Shown: positions 55,687 through 64,000 of the stretch, piece after piece
Position numbering within the stretch: position 1 is the first letter of the stretch
How the letters are laid out: the number at the start of each line of letters is the position of its first letter
Assembly: GCA_034670405.1 (NCBI GenBank)
Contig: JAXDDX010000047.1
Location: forward strand, 773,501 to 837,500
Length of the DNA: 64,000 bases
DNA from: Hoplostethus atlanticus
Lineage: Eukaryota > Chordata > Actinopteri > Trachichthyiformes > Trachichthyidae
Direction: 5' to 3'
Translations under genes and position numbers: made by a program
Notes under the pieces: generated by a model
Seen by the model: the letters and a program-made list of their open reading frames with translations, nothing else
What the model was told of the DNA's origin: nothing
Database searches by the model: none

Positions 55687-57540
55687 GATGGTGAGGTGTG
55701 GTGGGGGGTCTGGTTCTCTGAACTGCAGACGACTCACATTGCCACATTTATTCGTCCTTTTATTCGATTTTTTTTCAGATTTTCTTTTGGTGAAATGTTT
55801 GTTTTGTTCCTTTTATTTTACTTTGTCTTTTGTGGCTTTGTTTAAAAAAAATAACAGTACAAAAGTACTAAAAAAACACAAATAGAAGAAGAAGAAGAAG
55901 AAGAAAATGAAGAAGTAAGAAGAAAATGAAGAAGAACAATTATGAGAATTACAACAATGACTATTGTATTATTTTCAACATTTGACTTTTCACTTTAAAA
56001 TAATACATTTTACATCAGCTTCTTTATTTAAAATGTATTTCTATATTTTAAGGTTTTTCTATCTTGAAGGTCTGGACCAAGCTGTCAAATTGAGCTTTTT
56101 TTATTTTTTAAATGTTTCAGTGTTAAATTGTTATCTAAATGGTTCTCTCCTATAATTCACTCATATTTTAGCTTTGTCTGAAAGAGAATAATTCTTGATA
56201 TGATATTTAAGTTAGTTGTGGAAGAAGAGACAGTAGTGTCATTTTACTACTATTGTGTTTTTAGTTCATTTCTAATGATGTTGTTTAGTCTGGTTTGGGT
56301 CGTAGTTGATGATCTTTAATAGCTGCATATCCCCAGTAGGATGGCTAGCTTGTCTCTAAACCTTTGCCTGGTTCAGGAGTTTGGTCATTTGGACAGCGGA
56401 TCATTGACATGCACTTTGAGGGTCAAAGGTCGTCCATAGATATCCACTGTGGGCTCAGCTTCATTAAGTGTTAATGACCCTCCCCGAGGGCAAGTTGTCT
56501 GCCGCGGCTTTCCTCCTGTTTTCCTGACTCAACGTCTTTTCCCATCATGTAAGGTTAACCTGGTCCCTATCATCATTAACAAAGCAAATCCAGCTCTTTA
56601 ATCTGTTCATCCGTTTCCCCCCTTTTTCTGTCTCTCTTCCGTCGGTGCTTCCTCCCTCTGGAACCTCCAATGAGTGAACCACCAAACATCTTGGATCCGA
56701 AGCAATATAAAACCTCATTGAACTGGCTCTGCAGAACATATGGTGGAATCAATGAGAGGGCCTATTCATTAGGCAAACTGTCATCAGGAAGGCCTTTCAA
56801 ATGGAAAATACCAGCAATATACCAGCAAGTAACACAGGAACTTGGGTTTATTCCCAGTGATTTGTAATTAATGTATGGTGCATGTTTGTGTTCCTCCCTT
56901 GATCTGCTAATTAGAGAGGAAACACGGGTGCAAATCCTCTCCGCTTTGCTGGAGGAATGCAGCTCTTGCAGCCAAAACCAAGTGTTTCCTCTTAATTTCA
57001 GGCCGGCTTGTCACTGCAGAGAGGCCTCATATTAAAACTATCACAGAGCTCTCTGATTTGGCATCCACTCAGACAAAACTCTTGTTATGATGAACAGAGA
57101 GGAGCGGGTCTGGGAGTTCAGAGAGACATTTTTTGATGTTGAAGTCTTTGATTCCGAATCCCCTTTTTGAGTTGACCGAGTTCCTGTTAGCGGGGTGAGA
57201 GCGAGGTTCCCCCGATCGTCTCTCTCTCACCGACTCTCCTTGAGTTTCATGTAATGTGTTCTTACTGCCAATACAACCATTGAAGGTAAACTTGTATGCA
57301 CTTTCTCTGTGTTTGTTACAGTTGATTAGCAGTAACTGAGCTTGATTCTCCATATTATGACGCCTCTCTTGTGCCAAAAGTAATAATAATTTGTGAAATG
57401 TTCACATAAATAAATGTCAGTTTTGCTACTCTATTACCGATAGTGATCCAACCTCAAGCCAGTTCATGAAAGTTTTTACATTTGCTGCTCTAAACACCCG
57501 GTGTCAGGTAAGGTGTCTCCTGGGGAAAATCTTCTGGAGA

Positions 57541-57710
57541 CAGGAAGTGATGTGTTTTAACGTTCCAGTTTGTTTGGAGTCAATAGAAGAAGAACTGGGT
57601 AGTTAGCATGAGCAGCGATAGCCACCGTGGCTGAACAGACAAAGAAAAGAGCGCCACCTACAGAAACTCAAACTCCATCAGCAGAAAACCCAAGGAGAAA
57701 GACGTCACAG
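57541..57710 (+). repeat. Dispersed repeat family A, copy 2
   Basis: This copy aligns with 49943-50122 in the same orientation, sharing AAGAAGAACTGGGTAGTTAG, GAGCAGCGATAGCCACCGTG and GACGTCACAG. Upstream, CAGTTCATGAAAGTTTTTAC and GGTGTCAGGTAAGGT match blocks beside the 21-bp minisatellite near 61160-61190, so the full repeat begins near 57395. Confidence 0.75.
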
Positions 57711-59801
57711 TACTGGACACACTGTTTGATTGACAGGTGAGAAACACCACAGCAACCAAAGATGGAAACAAAATCCAAAAAACAAGGAACTCGTGGATCA
57801 CTGCTTTCCAGGAGAGAGAGACAAAACTGCCCGACATGTTAATAAAGGCCATGATGTGTTCAGAGGGAGAAGCAGAGATGAAGTGTTAGACTCCGGTATG
57901 TGTGGCTGACAGGAGACTCTCCCTGGTCCTCACACCTCCATGCTCTGGGGGTCAAAGGGCACCAGACGACTCCTCTATCACATGACCACCAGGGCATGCC
58001 CCACCTAAAGATAGGACGATCACCAGTTTAATCTCTCTGGTATAGGCATGTTATTTAATTAAACTGAGGTTTAATTTAAGACTGTGCAATCAATAATCAA
58101 GCATTGATGTATTATTTTGCAGCGGATCATACATAAAAATGTCACATAAAAAGGTTTCACCCCAAAGCCATTTGCCCAATAATGACCAGTTTAGCTCTAT
58201 CATTCAAAGTAAATGAACCCATTGCAAGAACAGATTAACCGCTTCCCCCTCATCAGTCTGAGAATAACCTCCTGTGTGTGAGGGTCAGATGACCGTATAG
58301 GAGACCCTGGTGGTGGAATGCACTTTGAACTCTGACCTCCGGGCTGATCCTGACCCCCCGCGGAGAGGAGCGAGAGAGGGGCAGGGCAAGGAACCAGCGA
58401 CCGGGGACAGTTGTTCAAGTCAGTTCAGGAGTGTTGTCCAAGTCATGTGGACGAGTGGCCTGCTCTAGCAACGGGAATACTGCAACAGCTTCTCAGGTTA
58501 ATGAACAATAATGATATATGAGGAAGTTCCTGATTGCGTCAACGCTGCTTATTGCCCGTTAGGTGCAGCTACCGGCTGGACATTGTGTTGGCCTGCTGGT
58601 AAATTCCCCCTGTCGCCCCAACAGCTGCTCCATGCCTGATTTAACCCAAGCAGGGTCCGTGCATGCAGCCTGGCAGCCTGGCAGGCCGTCCTGAAGTAGC
58701 CATCCCCTCCTCCCCTGAATAAGGATACTTGACCTCCTCAGCAAGGGTCACCAATCACTTTAATTTGCGGTGTAAGGATCTGAAGGGGGTGGCATCCGTC
58801 CCATTCACCCCCATGTCCGGGTTTGGTTTAATCCGTGCATGTTGGGATCTTACTGTGGAGACAGATGCTCCTGCGGGCCGCTGACAGGAGGGTCATTGTG
58901 CGAGCGGCACAGAAATGTATCAGGAATGGAGATAAAGGCCCGGCTCTGCAGACCTGCGGCTGAACCGGGCCTGTTTGCATATCAATACCTTCAAGCCTGA
59001 ATGACTCGAGTCAGCTGATGAATGAGAGATTTGCTGCTATCTCAGGTCTCAGGGCTCTCTGGTGCAGAGAGAGGCATAAAGGAAACTTTTCACCAGGGTG
59101 GGGGGGCTCGGCGACATAGCTGGCTGATTCCCTTTACGCACTCCTCATCCATGAATGGGGTTGTGTGACTTCGAGAAATTCTATGAGCGAAGAGTATGCA
59201 GGGGTGGAAAATGAACACCGGCCGCCGGTTTGCCCAAGGTGAGCAGTGTTTCGGTGAATGCCTTGAGGCTACGTCGCTACACATCTCTGCTATCACTACA
59301 ATAACCATTTTGATTCCCGCCCCGTCTCAGTGGATCGTCCTCCTTTGCGACCTTTACACGGACAACCAGTAAAAAGGGAATCGAATCAAACTGATACCAT
59401 CACTGATTTGTAATGGAATGTAATGAGAACTTTAACAACAGCATAAATAAGAAAGCAGGCGAATGTAATATATAATAGTGATTCAAATCATATCCAGTGC
59501 CCCGGTGTGTTTCTGTTCAGGCCCCGCATCGATTCCAGCTGTACGGGAGGTAAATCATGTGTTAAATAATATTTTACAAATGTGTGATGGCGACCCGGGG
59601 CCCCCGACCCCCCGTGGTAAATCAAAGTGACAGCGGGGGGACACGGTACGTATAAGCACATATCCCCTGCCACCTATAAACTAAACAGGCAGTTATTGAT
59701 CCAGGCCGTCTCCCTTCAGTGGAGGTCCTAGAGGTTGAGAATGCAATATTAATGGATCGGGGGGAGGGGGGGGGGGGGGGTAGTTGTTTTATGTGTGTGT
59801 G

Positions 59802-59803
59802 TT

Positions 59804-59850
<47 letters not shown>
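59802..59850. repeat. (GT)n microsatellite after a G-run
   Basis: About 22 GT units follow a G-rich tract at 59759-59780. Confidence 0.9.
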
Positions 59851-59852
<2 letters not shown>

Positions 59853-60270
59853 TGTGAGAGAGAGCATGCATCTGCGTGTATACTCATGCAGGGCGACTCC
59901 ATTAACCAGCATGGTGGTAGCGGTCAGCAGTTTATGGCGAGCAGGCTCACAGGTCAAGGGGGAGCTGGGAGGTCAAAGATTGCCATCCCCAAAAGGTCTC
60001 CAATCAGCCCGGTGAATTGATTGCTTACACATCAGAAAAGCCACCGCCGCGTTAACTTCAAATTTAGCCCTGGAGGCCTGGAGCCATATGACCCCCCACC
60101 CCCCCACACCCCCTCCATCTCCATCTCCTCCCTCCACAGGGAACTGTTGGGGCAGCTGAAGACTGTTGCCTTATGTTCTGGTTTAGTTATATTCAAAATA
60201 AACACTTGGTGAGTAAACAACTAGATTTCATGAAATTGAAGTAATAATCTGCAGCATTTTCATATAAATA

Positions 60271-61123
60271 AATGTCTAAATCATCTCTAAATGTCCCTAA
60301 ATCAACTCTAAATGTCTCTAAATGTCTCTAAATCATCTGTAAATGTCTCTAAATCATCTTTAAATGTCCCCAAATCAACTCTAAATGTCTCTAAATCATC
60401 TGTAAATGTCTCTAAATCATCTTTAAATGTCTCTAAATCATCTCTAAATCATCTCTAAATGTACCTAAATGTCACTAAATCATCTCTTAATGTACCTAAA
60501 TCATGTCTAAATGTCTATAAATCATCTTTAAATGTCTCTAAATCATCTCTAAATGTACCTAAATCATCTCTAAATGTCTCTAAATGTCGCTAAATCATCT
60601 CTTAATGTACCTAAATCATCTCTAAATATCCCTAAATCATCTCTTAATGTACCTAAATCATCTCTAAATATCTATAAATCATCTCTAAATGTCTCTAAAT
60701 CATCTGTAAATGTCTCTAAATCATCTTTAAATGTCCCCAAATCAACTCTAAATGTCTCTAAATCATCTGTAAATGTCTCTAAATCATCTTTAAATGTCTC
60801 TAAATCATCTCTAAATGTACCTAAATCATCTCTAAATGTCTCTAAATGTCGCTAAATTATCTCTTAATGTACCTAAATCATCTCTAAATATCCCTAAATC
60901 ATCTCTTAATGTACCTAAATCATCTCTAAATATCTATAAATCATCTCTAAATGTCTCTAAATCATCTCTAAATGTACCTAAATCATCTCTAAATGTCTCT
61001 AAATGTCGCTAAATCATCTCTTAATGTACCTAAATCATCTCTAAATATCCCTAAATCATCTCTTAATGTACCTAAATCATCTCTAAATATCTCTAAATGT
61101 CTCTAAATCATCTCTAAATCATC
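60271..61123. repeat. 21-bp minisatellite, about 40 copies
   Basis: The unit is TCATCTCTAAATGTMYCTAA plus A, 21 bases, over about 0.85 kb. Variants (TCAACTCT, CTTAATGTACC, ATATCCC) recur in the same order, giving a higher-order pattern; blocks starting GTCGCTAAAT occur near 60588, 60848 and 61006. One frame stays open for 94 codons and reads as SSLNVPK-type heptads, which follows from the 21-base period. Confidence 0.95.
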
Positions 61124-61748
61124 AATTGAAATAACACAACAGTGATCTGATTTATACCCAGTTCATGAAAGCTTTTACGTAGGTGTCAGGTAGGATATCA
61201 CCAAAATAAAATAAAAAAATTTGAATTGATCTCGAGGATTACCACTTTAAAACAAGAATGTAACACAGACACAAAGACAGAACACGCCTCTTTTCAGAAT
61301 AAAAGTTTTAGTCAAAATTCCAGCTTATTCAAATACAAAAGTATGAGAGAAAACATCTCAACAATATCTTGTCATCTTATAAATTAGGAGCTTTCGGAAA
61401 TATACAGTTGGATGGAAGTACAGCTTGTGAAGCGTCGATGAAATGAAGCAGAAAACAATCACAGATACAGATATGGTCTGCAGATAACTTTTCATAATAG
61501 CATTACACTGGCAACATAAATAACAGCAAATTTACAGCACAAAATAAACCATGTTTTTACAATTCTGGTACCTTTTTGCATCTTTGCCATCTTGTCTTTT
61601 TATGTAACTAAAAACTTGAACTTGCATTGCTGAATGAACTGGAGAAAAATCACACAAGTAAAGAACAAGAATGACTCAGAGCGCTGAACTATGTCTTAAC
61701 TGAACGATGCTGGTGTGAACTAGCCTCAGCATCTCAGTGAATGATGGA

Positions 61749-61754
61749 TTTATT
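61749..61754 (-). terminator. Polyadenylation signal candidate for hs3st6
   Basis: TTTATT on the plus strand gives AATAAA on the coding strand, 692 bases after the hs3st6 stop codon. It would define a 3'UTR of about 0.7 kb. Other hexamers farther left cannot be ruled out. Confidence 0.35.
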
Positions 61755-62445
61755 TTGTCTCAACAACACATCATCACATTTACAGTTCCTCAATTTCGAT
61801 TGTGCATGATTCAGGAATCTCGGCTTGTAAGTTTCTGTCTCCCGTCTCCTTCTCACAGATCCAATATGTCATTTTGTTTATCATAGCTTTGCCCTACTGT
61901 CAAGCCCTGTTACACTCAAGTCATTTGGTTTAACTTTAGGAACGTCTCTTCGCAGCGCTGGCTTCCTCTCCTCGTTGTTTTTCAATGGAGGAGTCGTGCT
62001 GTTAAGTGTTCCGGACAGCGCTGAGAGCTGACCATATTTCTGGCACTCGGGGTGCCAAGCGCTAGAAGTTTAAAAATATTTCAACTTCAAGCGAGAGAGA
62101 GCACTGAGCCTCGGGAAGATTTGCACTAGTCACGCAGCGGCAGGAGCCATGACCAGCGCTTCCCACGAGCTAGTTACAGTGGCCGTGGACACTCAAAACC
62201 TTTGGTAGTGTTGCTGCCTCCCAGCTCAAACACAGGAGCATCGTCATTTGGTAGAAGACCTGGGAGGACCGCAGGGCTACGCTTTGGCAAAACAGCTTCA
62301 GAGTTCACTTTCAGCTTTCTTAGCTTATAGATCAGAGGACGTGAAGGAAAGGCATGTTCCGTAAAAGCTTTGGTAACACAGAATGTCTTTAAGATATCCC
62401 TATTTAGTTTTGTCCACTTTTAAGAGCTTCGGTGATAAAAGCCAT

Positions 62446-63065
62446 TCAGTCCCAGCCAAAATCGTGGCCCGTCATCTGGTAGAACTTGAGGTTGAAGGGT
62501 CTGTAGAAGTCCCTGAGCCTCAGCAGGACCTCGGAGGGGATCTGGGGGTGGGGCCTGCCCTTCGACTTCCCCAGGCAGCGAGGCCTGCTGCTCCCCTCGG
62601 GCTTCTTCAGGCAGGGGAACCCTTTGGTCTGGTTGAAGTAGAAGTGCTTGTCTGTCACCACGCGCTTGAGTCCCAGGAAATCCTGGACCCGGCCCATCTC
62701 GCCCGCCGGGTCCGTCACCAAGGCGCTCGCCGCTGACGAAGAGGAAGCGCGAGAGCGGGAAGTACCGCAGCCAGTTCTCCAGGTGCTTGGCGTAGATGCC
62801 GATGCGCACGGCGCTCCAGGACGTGTCGATGAGGCCCGTGGTGGTGTTACGGAAGGCCAGGTTCTGGAAGGACGGGAGCCCGGGGGACTTGGTCAGGGTC
62901 TGGGTGTAGTCGGACACGGCCCGGGTCACGGGGTCGCGGACCACCACGATGAGCTTGGTGTGGCGGCTCATGGAGAAGACGCGGCGAGGGGCTTCCTTGG
63001 TGATGAAGTAGCTGGGGGTCTTCTCCATGGTGATCTGGCCCTCCAATGTACGAGGCATCAGGCTC
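62446..63065 (-). CDS. hs3st6: Heparan sulfate glucosamine 3-O-sulfotransferase (probably hs3st6), last exon, with frameshift
   Basis: 3-O-sulfotransferases are Golgi type II enzymes that move sulfate from PAPS to the 3-OH of glucosamine in heparan sulfate. This exon holds the C-terminal two thirds of the catalytic domain: [18 protein letters not shown], the PAPS-binding [25 protein letters not shown], the disulfide segment [19 protein letters not shown], and the end [15 protein letters not shown]. Exon 1, with the membrane anchor and 5'-phosphosulfate loop, is not in the window and should lie to the right. The exon is 620 bases, one more than the frame allows: an extra base in the CCAAGG at 62719-62724 breaks the frame after SGERL, and the other frame continues [11 protein letters not shown] to the normal stop. 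Sequencing error or a real lesion are both possible. The choice of hs3st6 among paralogs rests on the meiob neighbourhood. Confidence 0.85.
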
Positions 63066-63066
63066 C

Positions 63067-63145
<79 letters not shown>

Positions 63146-64000
63146 TGCTATTAATACAACTCTACACATTCCATGAGAGTATATTTTGGAAACTGCCTTC
63201 ATATGTTCAGTCTTACTAAAATAACATTTATATATTAAAGCACACGAACACATTCCCTTGATATTCTCATCGTTCTCAGGACATTCCTTTGATGACGCCT
63301 CACTTGCCTTGAAGGCTTTTTGATTTCGCTTTGTAATTAGTGGGCAAATCTGTGATTAGAGGGAGATAAACATGCTTCTAGCCGCTGGCACTGATGGAGT
63401 GACCATGTCGGACCAGACGTGGGAGGGAGTCTGCGAGCGGCTACTGTAGGAAAACCACAGGGCCATATTAACCTCAGAAAAGTAATTTCCTCTCATCCGC
63501 CTCCTCCCCGCCCAGCTCTCCTCTTGTTCTCCACCACGCCGAGAGAACGTCCTGCAACAATAACCGCATCGCTGTCATATCGTTGGTATTCGGCAGGCTC
63601 ACGGCGGGGTTGGAAAAGCTAGCGCCACTGCTGTCATACATTCTTGCTCCACTTTATCACAGGACTTTAAACAATACTTCATCCTAAATATTGTTTTGTT
63701 CTGGTTCTTTCTACCTGTCGCACTCCGCCGAAGCTCCTCTACACTTCACCAAGTTATCGGTATCGTATATATATAGTTTCCTTGTGAGGCTTGCAGAAAG
63801 TCAACAGTATCCTATTGCATCAACAGGTTGGTCCAGTGGTTTTGTGGCACTATTATTTACAAGAGCTTCCAGCAGCCGTGCGATGGTCCGAGTCGAAGCC
63901 AGGTTGTAGCGCTTGGCCCTCTCGTTGTCATTACTACTACTGGTTGTGGTATTCTGGGCACATTTTGGCTTCGAGCCGGCTGGGTGCTCCTTCTCCTCCT
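63066..64000 (-). other. Intron of hs3st6 upstream of its last exon
   Basis: The first 74 bases on the coding strand side are a (CT)n microsatellite that abuts the acceptor. The rest shows no match to a 3-O-sulfotransferase first exon in any frame, so the intron runs off the right edge. A short TATATATATAG tract occurs near 63766. Confidence 0.5.
63068..63142. repeat. (GA)n microsatellite at the hs3st6 acceptor
   Basis: About 37 GA units (CT on the coding strand) end directly at the acceptor AG of the hs3st6 exon. Confidence 0.97.

Larger units (their letters stand above)
41807..61740. other. Long intergenic region between meiob and hs3st6 without supported genes
   Basis: In about 20 kb I find no exon chain with recognisable homology. 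The contents I can name are microsatellites, dispersed repeat copies (44784, 49943, 57541), two MITE-like copies (51748, 53298), a 14-bp perfect hairpin (42885-42917) and two large minisatellites (54268-55686 and 60271-61123). An orphan 225-codon frame at 47246-47923 is described under findings. Regulatory elements for hs3st6 may lie here but cannot be told from single-species sequence. Confidence 0.55.

Noticed and set aside
60574..60855. 93-residue SSLNVPK repeat protein
   Set aside because: The open frame follows from a 21-base repeat unit that lacks a stop in that frame; the rest of the array is out of frame or noncoding.
62648..63154. 168-residue plus-strand frame with ERERER tail
   Set aside because: It is antisense to the hs3st6 exon and runs into the GA microsatellite.
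63253..64000. First exon of hs3st6 inside the window
   Set aside because: No frame on the minus strand shows the KKGGTR loop or the PHFFDR segment expected in exon 1.

Overview
This window is vertebrate nuclear DNA and almost certainly comes from a ray-finned fish, probably a percomorph teleost. Short exons are separated by GT-AG introns. There are many (CA)n, (CTAT)n and (GA)n microsatellites, tRNA-derived SINEs, LINE 3' tails of teleost type and short MITE-like elements. All seven protein genes were rebuilt by joining exons with compatible phases and comparing the result with remembered vertebrate families; no database search was possible. The species cannot be named from the sequence.

Layout from left to right. 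(1) 1-15875, minus strand: the 5' half of grid2ip (delphilin), running off the left edge, in eight visible coding exons with large repeat-filled introns. (2) 19767-22971, plus: complete zdhhc4, an ER/Golgi-type palmitoyltransferase, six coding exons. (3) 23829-25216, plus: complete two-exon pgp, a HAD phosphatase. (4) 26960-30284, plus: bricd5, a single-pass BRICHOS protein; its N-terminus and second exon boundary are uncertain. (5) 32019-35985, minus: complete mlst8, the WD40 subunit of mTORC1/mTORC2, eight coding exons; intron 1 carries U12-type signals. (6) 36876-41806, minus: complete meiob, the meiosis-specific OB-fold protein, thirteen coding exons. (7) 62446-63065, minus: the last coding exon of a heparan sulfate 3-O-sulfotransferase, most likely hs3st6, with a one-base frameshift.

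The 20 kb between meiob and the sulfotransferase has no gene I can support. It holds two long minisatellites (a 15-bp unit over about 1.4 kb and a 21-bp unit over about 0.85 kb) and several dispersed repeats present in two or three copies. The 21-bp array lies inside a copy of one of these repeats.

From memory, the gene order joins two human synteny blocks: GRID2IP-ZDHHC4 (human 7p22.1) and PGP-BRICD5-MLST8-MEIOB-HS3ST6 (human 16p13.3). The joint falls in the 857 bp between zdhhc4 and pgp. The genes are unrelated in function (synapse scaffold, palmitoylation, metabolite repair, TOR signalling, meiotic recombination, glycosaminoglycan sulfation), so this is a conserved neighbourhood and not a functional cluster. 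I found no CRISPR array, rRNA gene, convincing functional tRNA gene, viral gene or new multi-gene system. The observations most worth checking are the U12-type intron of mlst8, the extra PDZ domain in delphilin, the frameshift in the sulfotransferase exon and the minisatellite grown inside a dispersed repeat.
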